Shown in pieces: positions 1-9,647 of a stretch of DNA of 64,000 bases (its first letter is position 1; each line of letters begins with the position of its first letter). A program made the translations under genes and the position numbers. Below the pieces are notes generated by a model. The model was given only the letters and a program-made list of their open reading frames with translations, was not told the origin of the DNA and ran no database searches. This DNA is from Pseudomonas silesiensis (GTDB lineage: Bacteria; Pseudomonadota; Gammaproteobacteria; Pseudomonadales; Pseudomonadaceae): assembly GCF_001661075.1 (NCBI RefSeq), contig NZ_CP014870.1, positions 1,756,501-1,820,500 of the forward strand, read 5' to 3'.

Positions 1-8
1 GTCATCGT

Positions 9-100
9 TCATCGCTGGCAAGCCATCACAAGTTTCGGGTTGATCCAAATGGTGTGCTCGACACAAATCCTGTGGGAGCTGGCTTGCCAGCGAAGGCGCC
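9..100. repeat. REP-type inverted repeat pair
   Basis: Two opposed REP-like heads flank a short spacer: CGCTGGCAAGCC near 13-24 and CCTGTGGGAGCTGGCTTGCC near 69-88. The unit lies downstream of the DMT transporter gene, in non-coding sequence. The arms are imperfect, so it looks like a decayed member of the family seen throughout the window. Confidence 0.65.
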
Positions 101-124
101 AGACGCATCACCGCCAATAAACGA

Positions 125-1036
125 TCAGATACGCGCCCCCTGAATCACCACCACCCGCCGCTCCAGATTCAACGCCAGCACACTGATCAGCACAATCGCC
201 GACCCCATGAACACCATCAACGTGGGCTGCTCTGCCAACGCAAAAGAAGCAATCCCCATGGCAGTGGGTGGAATCAGGTACAGCGTCATCGTCGCCCGGC
301 TCAAATCCACATGCGCCAGCACATACGCCCAGGCCAGGTACGCCAGGGCGCTCGGAAACACGCCCAGTCCGATCACCGCCATTTGCACATCGACCGGCGC
401 TGCGGCCACCTTGCTTGCCAGACCCGGTAGATAAACCAACAGCAACAGCGTCCCGAACCAAACCGTGTAACACACCAGGGTCAACCCGTCGTAGCGCCGG
501 GCATGCTGTTTCTGCAGCGCAAAGTAAAAGCTCCAGGACAGCGCCGCCAGCAGAATCAGCCCGCCGTGGCCGTTTATGCCGCCCAGTCCGTGATCGCCAG
601 CCACCACTATCACCACGCCAAGTAAACCCAGGACAACACAGCCCCAGCGCCAGGCCGTCACCCGGTCCTTGAACACGAAGCGCGCCAGCAGCGTGCTGAA
701 CAGGGGCGTTGATTGCGCCAGCACACTGGACGCTCCGGCGCTGACACCCTGCTGGCCGAAATTCAACGCCACGTGGTGCAGGCTGACCGCAAAGAAACCC
801 AGGGCCAGCAGCAGCGGCAGATCGCCAAGGCTCGGCAGGCGGATACCGCGGATCAGGGCGACGACGCCCATGAATACCGAGGCCAGCAGAAACCGCAGCA
901 ACGCCAGATGGCCCGGATCATAGGCTTGCAAACCGATATGAATCCCGGTCGGGGAATAGCCCCAGCAAGCGACGACGAACGCCATCGCCAGCACGATCTT
1001 GATGGGGGAGGGGGAGACGGCGGTGAACGCTTGCAT
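125..1036 (-). CDS. EamA/DMT-family transporter
   Basis: This 303-residue inner-membrane protein is probably a metabolite or drug exporter of the drug/metabolite transporter superfamily. About ten hydrophobic segments are visible, arranged as two EamA repeats (roughly residues 14-145 and 155-290). The first helix has the CWGYSPTG type motif common near the N-terminus of EamA proteins, and repeat one ends with the ..PLFSTLLAR.. segment. The length is normal for the family (about 290-310). It is transcribed divergently from the LysR gene at 1133, so that regulator may control it. The substrate cannot be read from sequence. Confidence 0.88.
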   Translation of the reverse strand: MQAFTAVSPSPIKIVLAMAFVVACWGYSPTGIHIGLQAYDPGHLALLRFLLASVFMGVVALIRGIRLPSLGDLPLLLALGFFAVSLHHVALNFGQQGVSAGASSVLAQSTPLFSTLLARFVFKDRVTAWRWGCVVLGLLGVVIVVAGDHGLGGINGHGGLILLAALSWSFYFALQKQHARRYDGLTLVCYTVWFGTLLLLVYLPGLASKVAAAPVDVQMAVIGLGVFPSALAYLAWAYVLAHVDLSRATMTLYLIPPTAMGIASFALAEQPTLMVFMGSAIVLISVLALNLERRVVVIQGARI

Positions 1037-1132
1037 GGTCGGATACCTGTGGGCCTGTGCACCGAGTATCGGAATTCGAACCGTTCACCACAACTGACTT
1101 ATACTGCGTTAATTGTTCACTTTGGGTGATGT

Positions 1133-1996
1133 ATGGAGCTGGCGCAGATTCGTATGTTCAAGACCGTCGCCGACGTCGGCAGCATTGCCCGCGCCGCCGA
1201 GTTGTTGCATTGCGTGCCGTCGAATATCACGGCACGGATCAAGGCGCTGGAGGCGGAGCTGGGGGTTGCGCTGTTCCTGCGCGAGGGCAGGGGGTTGCGA
1301 ATCAGCCCGGCGGGGCAGACCTTTCTCGCCTACGCCGCGAAGATGCTTGCCCTCGCGGCTGAGGCCAAGCGGGCGCTCGATCCCGCCGCGGAGCCGTCCG
1401 GTCCCTTGCGCATCGGCGCCATCGAGTCCTCGGCCACGGGGCGCTTGCCGCGCTTGCTGGCCAAGTTCCACAAGCGGTTCCCCAAGGTGGCGCTGGAACT
1501 GACCACGGGCCCCTGGAGCCAGCTGCTCGATGACACTTTCAACCACCGGCTCGACGGCGCCATAGTCGCGGTGGATGTCGAACGCTCGCAACTCAAGCGC
1601 ACGCCGATGTACCGCGAGGAGCTGCTGCTGATTGCCTCGACGTCCCTGGGGCCGGTGCGTGATATCGCCGATTTGCAAGACAAGACCGTGTTCATGTGGC
1701 CACAGGGCTGCCCCTATCGGGCGGCGCTGGAGCATTGGTTGTTGCGCCAGGGGCAGGCGTTGCCGATTGTCAGCCTGGCCAGTTACGGCGCGATCGTCGG
1801 CTGCGTCAGCGCCGGGGCCGGTGTGGCGCTGGTGCCGAAAGGGGTTTTCGACCAATTCGCCAAGGGGGCCGGCTGCGCGGGCTATGAATTCCCCGACCTG
1901 ACCGCCATCGACAACCTGTTCTACTGGCATGAAAACGCCGGGGTTCACCCGGCGCGAGAGGCGTTTGTGGCGATGTTGCGCGAGGAGTTCGCTTGA
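1133..1996 (+). CDS. LysR-family transcriptional regulator
   Basis: This 287-residue regulator has an N-terminal winged helix-turn-helix (residues 1-60; the segment SIARAAELLHCVPSNITARI is the HTH). A LysR substrate-binding domain follows (about 85-285). The length is typical of LTTRs. Divergent arrangement with the EamA gene across a 96-bp gap suggests it senses the compound that transporter exports. In that gap GTTCAC occurs twice, near 1081 and 1114, which could be part of an operator. The ATG at 1133 has only a weak Shine-Dalgarno, but no alternative start fits the HTH N-terminus better. Confidence 0.9.
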   Translation: MELAQIRMFKTVADVGSIARAAELLHCVPSNITARIKALEAELGVALFLREGRGLRISPAGQTFLAYAAKMLALAAEAKRALDPAAEPSGPLRIGAIESSATGRLPRLLAKFHKRFPKVALELTTGPWSQLLDDTFNHRLDGAIVAVDVERSQLKRTPMYREELLLIASTSLGPVRDIADLQDKTVFMWPQGCPYRAALEHWLLRQGQALPIVSLASYGAIVGCVSAGAGVALVPKGVFDQFAKGAGCAGYEFPDLTAIDNLFYWHENAGVHPAREAFVAMLREEFA

Positions 1997-2026
1997 CCTC
2001 CCACAGGGATGTGTGCGTTTTGATGA

Positions 2027-3352
2027 TTACATCGTACTCACATCCCGCATCAATAACCCGAACCGCAACTCCACCGCATCCGGAATCGGCACATACACCG
2101 TATGCCCATCCCCCGGCGCCACGTCGATCGGTTCGCCCCTGATGTTCTGCAGCTGATGCAGATCGAAGTGGAAGTTGCCCTTGGGCGTCATCAGTTCCAT
2201 GTGATCACCCAGGCCGAACCGGTTCTTCACCTTGACTTCGGCCAGCCGGTCGCGCCGCTCGCCGGTCAATTCGCCGACAAACTGTTGCCGTTCCGACACC
2301 GAACTGCCGTGCTGGTAGTTCTGATATTCGTCATGCACATGCCGTCGCAAAAAACCTTCGGTGTAGCCGCGTTGCGCGAGGGATTCCAGATCCGTCATCA
2401 GGCTGCGGTCGAATGCGCGACCGGCCACCGCATCGTCGATGGCCCGGCGATACACCTGGGTGGTCCGCGCGCAATAGAAATGGGATTTGGTCCGGCCTTC
2501 GATTTTCAGCGAATGCACGCCCATCCGGGTCAGGCGCTCGACATGCTGCACGGCGCGCAAGTCCTTGGCGTTCATGATGTAGGTGCCGTGCTCGTCCTCG
2601 AAGGCCGGCATCAGTTCGTCCGGTCGATTGGCTTCCTGCAGCAGGAACACCTGATCGGTCGGGGCGCCGATGCCCAGGGTCGGTTCAGGCTGGAAGCTCT
2701 GGACGATCTCGCCAAGTTGATTTTCCGTGGCCGGCTGTGCCGAATATTTCCAGCGACAGGCATTGGTGCAACTGCCCTGATTGGCGTCGCGCCTGTTCAT
2801 GTAGCCGGACAGCAGGCAACGGCCGGAGTAGGCCATGCACAGCGCGCCATGGACAAACACCTCCAGCTCCATGGCCGGGACCTGCTCGCGGATTTCGGCG
2901 ATTTCTTCCAAGGATAGTTCCCGGGACAGGATGATCCGGCTCAAGCCTTGTTGCTGCCAGAACTCGACACTCGCCCAGTTCACCGTATTGGCCTGCACCG
3001 ACAGATGGATCGGCATCTGCGGGAAATGTCGGCGTACCAGCATGATCAGACCCGGATCGGACATGATCAGCGCGTCCGGCGCCATGGCGATCACCGGTTG
3101 CAGATCCGTGAGAAAGGTTTTCAGCTTGGCGTTGTGCGGGGCGATGTTCACCACCACATAAAAGCGCTTGCCCTGGGCCTGGGCCTCGCGAATGCCGAGG
3201 GCCAGGTTGGCGTGATCGAATTCGTTGTTGCGCACCCGCAGGCTGTAGCGCGGCTGGCCGGCGTACACCGCGTCGGCGCCGTAGGCGAAGGCATACCGCA
3301 TGTTTTTCAGGGTGCCGGCGGGGGCGAGCAGTTCAGGGGGTACAAGGTTCAT
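2027..3352 (-). CDS. trhP: prephenate-dependent tRNA uridine-34 hydroxylase TrhP (YegQ, peptidase U32 family)
   Basis: This 441-residue protein closely resembles E. coli YegQ/TrhP, which hydroxylates U34 of certain tRNAs on the way to (methoxy)carbonylmethoxyuridine. It starts with the family hallmark LLAPAGTLKNMRYAFAYGAD. The cysteine-bearing U32 signature follows (residues about 170-200: HGALCMAYSGRCLLSGY, then a GSCTNACRW segment); those cysteines are thought to hold a metal cluster. U32 proteins were once called collagenases, but this subfamily acts on tRNA. It stands alone between the LysR gene and the AI-2E permease gene. Confidence 0.92.
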   Translation of the reverse strand: MNLVPPELLAPAGTLKNMRYAFAYGADAVYAGQPRYSLRVRNNEFDHANLALGIREAQAQGKRFYVVVNIAPHNAKLKTFLTDLQPVIAMAPDALIMSDPGLIMLVRRHFPQMPIHLSVQANTVNWASVEFWQQQGLSRIILSRELSLEEIAEIREQVPAMELEVFVHGALCMAYSGRCLLSGYMNRRDANQGSCTNACRWKYSAQPATENQLGEIVQSFQPEPTLGIGAPTDQVFLLQEANRPDELMPAFEDEHGTYIMNAKDLRAVQHVERLTRMGVHSLKIEGRTKSHFYCARTTQVYRRAIDDAVAGRAFDRSLMTDLESLAQRGYTEGFLRRHVHDEYQNYQHGSSVSERQQFVGELTGERRDRLAEVKVKNRFGLGDHMELMTPKGNFHFDLHQLQNIRGEPIDVAPGDGHTVYVPIPDAVELRFGLLMRDVSTM

Positions 3353-3528
3353 TGAGGTGTCGATCGCAAAAGTCGACGAGGGTAATCGGCTTGCCCGCGG
3401 GTTTCATTGATCTGGATCTATGCTTGATGAACAAACGGATGGCACTCGCGCGAACCGTGGCGGACTAAGCATCAGGATGGCTCTTGAGTGTAAGAGCAGG
3501 CACCCTTGCGGACTGACATGGATCGGAC

Positions 3529-4590
3529 ATGAACGAAGAGAAACTGCAAAACAAGTCACTGGTGATCCTGTTGGGACTGGTCACCGCCGCGTTCATCTGG
3601 ATTTTGCTGCCGTTCTACGGTGCGGTGTTCTGGGCTGTGATCCTCGGCATCCTCTTCGCCCCCCTGCAGCGCCGCCTGCAAGCGAAGTTCGGCTGGCAAC
3701 GCAACCTGACGTCGCTGCTCACCTTGGGCATCTGCCTGGTGATCGCGATTCTGCCGGTGATCATCCTTGGCTTTCTGCTGGTCCAGGAAGGGGCCTCGGT
3801 TTACCAGAGAATAGAAAGTGGCGAACTGGATATCGCCGGGTATGTGACACATTTCAAACACAGCCTGCCGCCGTACTTCCAGCACTTGCTCGATCGGTTC
3901 GGGGTCGGTGAATTGGACGGTCTGCGAGAGAAAATCATCAAGAGTGCGGTGACAGGCAATGAGTTTATCGCCACCCAGGCCTTCAGTTTCGGTCAGGGCA
4001 CGTTCGATTTTCTGGTGAGCTTTTTCATCATGCTCTACCTGCTGTTCTTTTTTTTGCGCGACGGCGCCGAACTGGCACGTAAAGTTCGTTCTGCCGTACC
4101 GCTGCAGGAGCACCAGAAACGGCGTTTGCAACTCAAGTTCAACCGCGTGGTGCGGGCGACAGTCAAAGGCAACCTGCTGGTGGCAATTACGCAGGGTGCA
4201 CTGGGTGGTTTGATTTTCTGGTTCCTGGGTATTCCGAGCGCATTGCTGTGGGCGGTGCTGATGGCGTTTCTATCGCTGTTGCCGGCGGTGGGGGCGGGGA
4301 TCGTCTGGGCGCCGGTGGCGGCGTTTTTCCTGTTTGCCGGAGCGATCTGGAAGGGTGTGGTGCTGGTGTTGTTCGGGATTTTTGTGATCGGCCTGGTGGA
4401 TAACGTGCTGCGCCCCATTCTGGTGGGCAAGGACACGAAGATGCCGGATTACCTGATTCTGATCTCGACCCTTGGCGGCCTGGCGATCTTCGGCTTGAAT
4501 GGCTTTGTCATCGGGCCGCTGATCGCCGCGCTGTTCATGTCGAGCTGGGGCATCTTCATCGAAACCAAGCCGCGGGTGCAGTTGCCTTAA
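3529..4590 (+). CDS. AI-2E family transporter (DUF20 permease)
   Basis: This 353-residue polytopic inner-membrane protein belongs to the AI-2E/UPF0118 family, whose members include TqsA, YdiK and PerM-like proteins. It begins with two closely spaced transmembrane helices (residues 10-50). A soluble loop follows (about 90-150), then six or more helices, ending in a conserved GLVDNVLRP segment (near residue 285) and a glycine-rich FGLNGFVIGPLIAAL motif. Transport of AI-2 is established for few members, so the substrate is left open. Its stop codon overlaps the stop of the convergent small gene in the shared tetramer TTAA (4587-4590). Confidence 0.88.
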   Translation: MNEEKLQNKSLVILLGLVTAAFIWILLPFYGAVFWAVILGILFAPLQRRLQAKFGWQRNLTSLLTLGICLVIAILPVIILGFLLVQEGASVYQRIESGELDIAGYVTHFKHSLPPYFQHLLDRFGVGELDGLREKIIKSAVTGNEFIATQAFSFGQGTFDFLVSFFIMLYLLFFFLRDGAELARKVRSAVPLQEHQKRRLQLKFNRVVRATVKGNLLVAITQGALGGLIFWFLGIPSALLWAVLMAFLSLLPAVGAGIVWAPVAAFFLFAGAIWKGVVLVLFGIFVIGLVDNVLRPILVGKDTKMPDYLILISTLGGLAIFGLNGFVIGPLIAALFMSSWGIFIETKPRVQLP

Positions 4591-4769
4591 GCGCTGAGTT
4601 GCCCCTGGCCGATGCGTTGCGACAGTGCCAGGGCGTCCGGCAACGAGGTCAGTGGGCCACTGATCGCTTCGCCGTCCTGCACCAGGTACCAGCAGGCGAG
4701 CAAGCCAAGCGCTCTGAGCGGTGCGGGAACGGCGCTGCCGATAACGGACATGATCTGAACCTGTGACAT
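4587..4769 (-). CDS. small hypothetical protein (60 aa)
   Basis: A 60-residue protein beginning MSQVQIMSVIG, with one moderately hydrophobic stretch (ALGLLACWYLV) and a polar tail. The ATG at 4769 is chosen because a strong Shine-Dalgarno, GGAGG, lies six bases upstream; in-frame starts further upstream would include that site in the coding part. No domain is recognised. It converges with, and shares a TTAA stop overlap with, the AI-2E permease gene. Confidence 0.65.
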   Translation of the reverse strand: MSQVQIMSVIGSAVPAPLRALGLLACWYLVQDGEAISGPLTSLPDALALSQRIGQGQLSA

Positions 4770-4869
4770 AAGTACCTCCATCAATCTGTGGAGTTACCTT
4801 ACGGACCCGATGGCGGAACGGACAATCAACGCTTTCGATAGTGGTCATTGACGCCAATGAGTCTTGGCT

Positions 4870-5064
4870 TCAGTCGACCACCAGATCCAGCATATGGACC
4901 ACTTCCTGCTCGTTGAGCAGGCCTTTGCGCACCAGGTTTTCCGCCAGCAGCGAGAGGAACTTGGCGCTGCGATGGCCTTCCAGGTGCTTGAGTTCGGTCA
5001 GTGCGTTGTACACCTTGCTGGAAGTGCACAAGCCGACGATGCGGTGCGGGTTTTGCGTGGGCAT
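4870..5064 (-). CDS. small hypothetical protein (64 aa)
   Basis: A 64-residue protein starting MPTQNPHRIVGLCTSSKVYN, rich in helix-forming residues and ending LDLVVD. The start is set by AAGGA about eight bases before the ATG at 5064; a longer in-frame reading exists but would begin inside a segment without an SD. The composition (leucine/glutamate-rich, no membrane segment) suggests a compact cytoplasmic helical protein. No family is recognised. Confidence 0.65.
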   Translation of the reverse strand: MPTQNPHRIVGLCTSSKVYNALTELKHLEGHRSAKFLSLLAENLVRKGLLNEQEVVHMLDLVVD

Positions 5065-5287
5065 GAGGTCGTCCTTGTTATTATCAACCTGTTGTTTTTG
5101 GACAGATTCAGCGTGTGAACCTGACATGAATATGACCGTTTTCCCCAAGCGGGGGGAAGGGTGGCGAGTCAATCTTGCCAACTTGCACCGCAAACACTGT
5201 CCCGACAGCGACCTTGAGGCGATTTATCCAGACCTGTACCGACAAACGGCCACGAAAAAGGCCTGTAGGAGCAAGCTCGTTCCTGCA

Positions 5288-5656
5288 TTACCAGCGGCCA
5301 TAACCATGGGGAGGGCCGTAGTAGCCGCGCGGTGGGTAGTAACCACGGGGCGGGCCGTAGTAAACCGGTGGCGGGGCATAGTAGACCGGTTGCTGAATGT
5401 AGACCGGTGCCGGCTGGTAATAAACCGGAGGCGGTTGTTGCACGTACACCGGTTGCGGCTGCACGTAAACCGGCTGCTGCACATAAACCGGCCGGTTGCT
5501 GTTGATGATGGCCGAACCGACGATGGCCGAGCCGACGATCGCACCGAATACCGCCGGACCCTGCCAACCGTGGCCGTGGCCGCCGCCTGCCTCTGCCTGC
5601 CCTGTGATAGCAAAAGCACCGATCAGCAAGGCCACTATGGGGATTTTACGGATCAT
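5288..5656 (-). CDS. exported Tyr/Pro/Gln-rich repeat protein
   Basis: This 122-residue protein has a clear Sec signal peptide (IRK-IPIVALLIGAFAITGQAEA, cleavage after AEA). A glycine/histidine-rich segment follows, then a hydrophobic VFGAIVGSAIVGSAII stretch that could be a glycine-zipper membrane contact. The C-terminal 70 residues are low-complexity repeats on the theme PVYVQQP / PVYYGPP, ending in GYY..PHGYGRW. A Shine-Dalgarno, GAGGA, precedes the ATG. It is probably an envelope or surface protein; no enzymatic motif is present. Confidence 0.75.
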   Translation of the reverse strand: MIRKIPIVALLIGAFAITGQAEAGGGHGHGWQGPAVFGAIVGSAIVGSAIINSNRPVYVQQPVYVQPQPVYVQQPPPVYYQPAPVYIQQPVYYAPPPVYYGPPRGYYPPRGYYGPPHGYGRW

Positions 5657-5898
5657 GATAATTCCTCGGCTCTTCGACCCGGCGCCTGGCTCTGCGATAG
5701 ACCCAGGGATTGTCGCGGGGATACTTCTAAGACAGCGTTTTTTTGTAAATCAGCACAGCTTTTGGGTAAATTTTGTGTAAGGTCTGTACGGCTTTTTACC
5801 GTCGTGCGCTGTCACCGGCAGGTACGCGAATATGATCGATCAGACCGGGTGGAATGGCTAATCCCGTCCATCCGATAGTGCCATCGAAGGAGATTCAC

Positions 5899-6717
5899 AT
5901 GCAGATGAACCCCAACAAAGACACCCAGCTGTGCATGTCCCTCTCAGGGCGCCCTGGAAACTTTGGCTTGCGATTTCACAATCATCTGTACGAACAACTG
6001 GGCCTGAATTTTTATTACAAGGCCTTTAGCAGTCAGGACCTGCCCGGTGCCATCGCGGGCATTCGCGCCCTGGGGATTCGTGGCTGCGGCGTGTCGATGC
6101 CGTTCAAGGAGGCCTGCATCGAGCTGGTCGATGAGCTGGACGCATCGGCCGCGGCCATTCAATCGATCAACACCATCGTCAACAGCAATGGTCATCTCAA
6201 GGCCTACAACACCGACTACATCGCCATCGCCCAGTTGCTGGAAACCCACCAGGTGCCCACGGCGTCGACCTTCGCCCTGCGCGGCAGCGGTGGCATGGCC
6301 AAGGCCGTGGCCAGCGCCTTGCGTGATGGCGGCTACACGAAGGGTCTGATCGTCGCCCGTAACGAACGCGCCGGACGTACCCTGGCCGAGTCGCTGGGCT
6401 TTGAATGGCAGGCTGAACTCGGCGCGCAGCGTCCGCAAATGCTGATCAATGTCACGCCGATCGGCATGACCGGCGGGCCGGAAGCCGATCAACTGGCGTT
6501 CGACGCTGACGCCATTGCCGCCGCCGAGACGGTCTTCGATGTGGTGGCGATTCCTTCGGAAACACCGCTGATCGTGCGCGCTCGCGCTGAAGGCAAGCGG
6601 GTGATCACCGGGCTGGAGGTGATTGCGATCCAGGCGCTGGAGCAGTTTGTGCTTTACACCGGTGTGCGGCCGACGGTTGAGCAGTTTCAGAAAGCGGTGG
6701 AGTTTGCCCGCAGCTGA
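5899..6717 (+). CDS. shikimate dehydrogenase-like protein, SdhL (HI0607) type
   Basis: This 272-residue protein has the AroE fold. It starts with the KDTQLCMSLSGRPGNFG signature and continues with a CGVSMPFKE catalytic-lysine segment. These match the SdhL group (Haemophilus HI0607), a distinct subfamily with very low shikimate activity, rather than true AroE. A GSGGMAKAV dinucleotide-binding loop lies near residue 137, and an INVTPIGMTGG motif near 190. The start at 5899 is preferred over an upstream ATG because AAGGAG lies six bases upstream. The true substrate is unknown; this is probably not the housekeeping shikimate enzyme. Confidence 0.85.
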   Translation: MQMNPNKDTQLCMSLSGRPGNFGLRFHNHLYEQLGLNFYYKAFSSQDLPGAIAGIRALGIRGCGVSMPFKEACIELVDELDASAAAIQSINTIVNSNGHLKAYNTDYIAIAQLLETHQVPTASTFALRGSGGMAKAVASALRDGGYTKGLIVARNERAGRTLAESLGFEWQAELGAQRPQMLINVTPIGMTGGPEADQLAFDADAIAAAETVFDVVAIPSETPLIVRARAEGKRVITGLEVIAIQALEQFVLYTGVRPTVEQFQKAVEFARS

Positions 6718-6750
6718 GCCTTCAATTCATCTCGTTGGCTGTGCCGGCCT

Positions 6751-6845
6751 CATCGCGAGCAAGCCCGCTCCCACAGGGATCAGCGTCGTCCATACCTTCA
6801 GTCATCGACGCATAACCCTGTGGGAGCGGGCTTGCCCGCGAAGAG
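6751..6845. repeat. REP doublet
   Basis: Inverted REP heads CATCGCGAGCAAGCCCGCTC (6751-6770) and its partner ending in GGGCTTGCCCGCG (near 6828-6840) flank a ~40-nt spacer. A CATTCAACGTCGATG spacer-type motif follows at 6853-6867. The unit lies between the convergent sdhL-like and yceH genes. Confidence 0.8.
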
Positions 6846-6928
6846 GGCGGCACATTCAACGTCGATGTGACTGACAGACCGCTTTGCCGAGCCGGCTTCG
6901 CACCCACAATTTGATCTTCGTTCTCAGG

Positions 6929-7576
6929 CTACTCGAGGCGTGCCAGACGCTCTTCGAGTGCGGCGATCCGTGCCTCCAGCTCTTCGATTCGCTCGACAGA
7001 CACACCGCCGGCAGCACCACGCTCCACCGGATTGCTCCGCGCCGCCAGAATCACCTCGATATCCGCCGGATCCCCCAGCGCATGCATGTAGCGATCTTCA
7101 CGCTGCCCCGCCTGGCGCGGAATCAACAGCGCCAGACCGCGGGCGATCAACCGTTCCAGCTGATGCACCACCTGCTCGGTGTCTTCGAATTCATGCATGC
7201 GGCCGCTGCGGGTCAGCAGTTCATTGACCGTTTGCGGGCCGCGCAAAAACAGCAAGCCGCTCAGGATGACCTGGGCCGGCACCAGTTCCAGCGCCTTGTC
7301 GACCCGGTGCTCCCAGCGATCGGCCCGGCTGCCCATCACCAGCCGGGTAAAACCGCGGCCTTCAAGGGCGCGCAGGCTCTGGCCGACCTGGCCCTGGGTA
7401 AGGTTCATCACCGGTTCGCGGCTGGTTTTCTGGTTGCAGGCGATCACCAGGGCATTGAGGGTCAGCGGATAGGTTTCCGGGCTGGTGGCCTGTTTCTCGA
7501 TCAGCGAACCCAGAATGCGGATTTCCGTGCTGCTGAGGCGCGGCTCGTCGATAGTGGTTTCTTGCTCAGTGCTCAT
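6929..7576 (-). CDS. yceH: YceH family protein (UPF0502/DUF480)
   Basis: This 215-residue cytoplasmic protein carries the DUF480 signature. It begins [20 protein letters not shown] and has a second winged-helix repeat (roughly residues 95-170), so it is built of two winged-helix domains with a C-terminal coiled coil ([18 protein letters not shown]). The ATG at 7576 (MSTEQE..) is chosen over an upstream start because it has GGGAAAG as Shine-Dalgarno. The function of the family is not established; the winged helices suggest DNA or protein binding. Confidence 0.87.
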   Translation of the reverse strand: MSTEQETTIDEPRLSSTEIRILGSLIEKQATSPETYPLTLNALVIACNQKTSREPVMNLTQGQVGQSLRALEGRGFTRLVMGSRADRWEHRVDKALELVPAQVILSGLLFLRGPQTVNELLTRSGRMHEFEDTEQVVHQLERLIARGLALLIPRQAGQREDRYMHALGDPADIEVILAARSNPVERGAAGGVSVERIEELEARIAALEERLARLE

Positions 7577-7714
7577 CGCGCTTTCCCTATGCAGTCGAAG
7601 CATGCAGTCGAAGGCGCCTAGCGTAATCCTTGCTGGATAAAAGACAAGTCGCAGGAGCGTCGCGCATGGCTATAATCGGCCCACATTTACCTCCTGTCAC
7701 AACATGAGACTGCC

Positions 7715-8224
7715 ATGACCATTTCCCTGTACGACGCTTCCGTTCCAGTATTCAAGCAAATGCTCAACGCCCTGAGCGATGTGCTGAACAAGGCCGAAGC
7801 CCACGCCACCGCGAAAAACATCGATCCGAACGCGTTGCTGCAAGCCCGCCTGTACCCGGACATGTTCCCGCTGGTACGCCAGGTGCAGATCGCCGTTGAT
7901 TTCGCCAAGGGTGTTTCCTCGCGCCTGGCCGAGATCGAAGTGCCGAAGTACGACGACACCGAAACCACCTTCGCCGAACTGCAAGCGCTGATCGCCAAGG
8001 TCCTGGCCTACATCGGCGAGATCAAGCCTGAGCAGATCGCCGGCAAGGAAGGCATCGAGATCGTCACCCGTCCGGGCACGCCTAAAGAGAAGCGTTTCAC
8101 CGGCCAGGCTTACCTGCTGAGCTACGGTCTGCCGCAATTCTTCTTCCACGTCACCACCACCTACGCCTTGTTGCGTCATAACGGTGTGGAAGTGGGCAAG
8201 CGCGATTACATGGGCGCGTTCTAA
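7715..8224 (+). CDS. DUF1993 family protein
   Basis: This 169-residue cytoplasmic protein is of the DUF1993 type: all-helical, starting MTISLYDASVPVFKQML and ending in a conserved SYGLPQFFFHVTTTYALLRH motif. The family is structurally related to the DinB four-helix bundle. No clear metal ligand triad beyond the C-terminal histidines (HVTTTYALLRHNG) is obvious. It is followed at once by a strong intrinsic terminator, so it is a monocistronic unit. Its biochemical role is unknown. Confidence 0.87.
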   Translation: MTISLYDASVPVFKQMLNALSDVLNKAEAHATAKNIDPNALLQARLYPDMFPLVRQVQIAVDFAKGVSSRLAEIEVPKYDDTETTFAELQALIAKVLAYIGEIKPEQIAGKEGIEIVTRPGTPKEKRFTGQAYLLSYGLPQFFFHVTTTYALLRHNGVEVGKRDYMGAF

Positions 8225-8240
8225 ACCCCCCCGAATACAA

Positions 8241-8276
8241 AAAAGCCCCCGCAGCCTTAAGCTGCGGGGGCTTTTT
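8241..8276 (+). terminator. intrinsic terminator of the DUF1993 gene
   Basis: A perfect GC-rich stem (AAAAGCCCCCGCAGC, five-base loop, GCTGCGGGGGCTTTT) is followed by T residues, 17 bases after the stop codon. The A-run on the 5' side means it could also work for transcripts arriving from the opposite strand. Confidence 0.9.
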
Positions 8277-8309
8277 AATAGGTGCGCATTATTCAGCTTC
8301 ACCTCAGAT

Positions 8310-8404
8310 CCTGTGGGAGCGAGCTTGCTCGCGATGGCGGACTGTCAGCCAACATCAATGTTGAATGTCCTGTCCCCATCGCGAGCAAGCTCGCTCCCAC
8401 AGGG
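8310..8404. repeat. REP doublet (REPIN) with CATCAATGTTGAATG spacer
   Basis: Opposed heads CCTGTGGGAGCGAGCTTGCT and its inverted partner ATCGCGAGCAAGCTCGCTCC flank a spacer holding CATCAATGTTGAATG (near 8353-8367). The same spacer motif recurs in other REP doublets of the window. Confidence 0.88.
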
Positions 8405-8414
8405 GATAGGGGGG

Positions 8415-9647
8415 TTACGCCAACCGCTGGGCCTTCTCTTCTTCACCCAGGCATGCAGCAGCGGTAAACAGCACATCCGTAGACGAGTTCAGCGCCGTTT
8501 CCGCCGAATCCTGCAACACCCCGATGATGAAACCGACCGCCACCACCTGCATCGCGATTTCACTCGGGATGCCAAACAAACTGCACGCCAGTGGAATCAG
8601 CAGCAACGACCCCCCGGCCACGCCCGAAGCGCCACAGGCACAGATCGCCGCGACCACGCTGAGCAGAATGGCCGTCGGAATATCGACTGCAATACCCAGG
8701 GTATGCACGGCCGCCAGGGTCAGTACGGTAATGGTGATCGCCGCGCCAGCCATGTTGATGGTGGCGCCCAGCGGGATCGAGACCGAGTACGTGTCTTCAT
8801 GCAGGCCCAGGCGCTTGCTCAACTCCAGATTGACCGGAATGTTCGCCGCCGAACTGCGAGTGAAAAACGCGGTGATCCCGCTTTCCCGCAGGCACATCAG
8901 CACCAGCGGATAAGGGTTGCGACGCAGTTTCCAGAACACGATCATCGGGTTCATCACCAGTGCCACGAACAGCATGCAGCCCAGCAGCACGGCCAGCAGA
9001 TGCATGTAGCCGAGCAAGGCGCCGAAACCGGACGTCGCGAGGGTCGAGGCCACCAGGCCAAAAATCCCCAGCGGTGCAAAACGAATCACCAGGCGCACGA
9101 TCAGGGTCACGCCGTTGGACAAATCGCCGAGCACCTCGCGGGTGGTGTCACCGGCATGGCGAATGGCAACGCCCATGCCGATCGCCCAGGCCAGGATGCC
9201 GATGAAGTTGGCGTTCATCAGGGCGCTGACCGGGTTATCGACCACGCTCAGCAACAGGCTTTGCAGCACTTCACTGATGCCACCCGGGGCGGTCACCGCG
9301 ACGTCGTGAGTGGCGAGCACCAGACTTGAAGGGAACATCATGCTGGCAACGACCGCGACCACCGCGGCGGCGAAGGTGCCCAGCAGATACAAAAACAGAA
9401 TCGGCCGGATGTGGGTTTCCTGACCGTGCTTATGGTTGGCGATCGACGCCATGACCAGCACGAACACCAGGATCGGTGCGACGGCTTTCAGGGCCGAGAC
9501 GAAGACTTTGCCGATGAACGCGGTGGACTTGGCCACTTCAGGCGCGACCAGCGCGAGGACAATCCCGGCGATCAGGCCGATGATGATTTGCGTGACCAGG
9601 CTCAAGCGTTTCAAACGATAGACTAGCGAAGGGGATGAAGCGGTCAT
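8415..9647 (-). CDS. sstT: serine/threonine:sodium symporter SstT
   Basis: This 410-residue member of the dicarboxylate/amino acid:cation symporter family imports serine and threonine with sodium across the inner membrane. Eight or so membrane segments are visible. The diagnostic features are the serine-rich hairpin region (..[13 protein letters not shown].., near residue 265) and the NMAGAAI motif (near 300) of the sodium/substrate site. The length matches E. coli SstT (414). It is the only gene on its strand here, flanked downstream by a REP doublet. Confidence 0.93.
   Translation of the reverse strand: MTASSPSLVYRLKRLSLVTQIIIGLIAGIVLALVAPEVAKSTAFIGKVFVSALKAVAPILVFVLVMASIANHKHGQETHIRPILFLYLLGTFAAAVVAVVASMMFPSSLVLATHDVAVTAPGGISEVLQSLLLSVVDNPVSALMNANFIGILAWAIGMGVAIRHAGDTTREVLGDLSNGVTLIVRLVIRFAPLGIFGLVASTLATSGFGALLGYMHLLAVLLGCMLFVALVMNPMIVFWKLRRNPYPLVLMCLRESGITAFFTRSSAANIPVNLELSKRLGLHEDTYSVSIPLGATINMAGAAITITVLTLAAVHTLGIAVDIPTAILLSVVAAICACGASGVAGGSLLLIPLACSLFGIPSEIAMQVVAVGFIIGVLQDSAETALNSSTDVLFTAAACLGEEEKAQRLA

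Noticed and set aside
2027..3352. Collagenase-like protease (U32 label)
   Set aside because: The sequence follows YegQ/TrhP closely, a tRNA hydroxylase branch of U32, not a secreted protease.
8310..8404. Repeated palindromes as a CRISPR array
   Set aside because: Repeats are scattered singly or as inverted pairs over the window with no regular spacers and no cas genes; they are REP elements.
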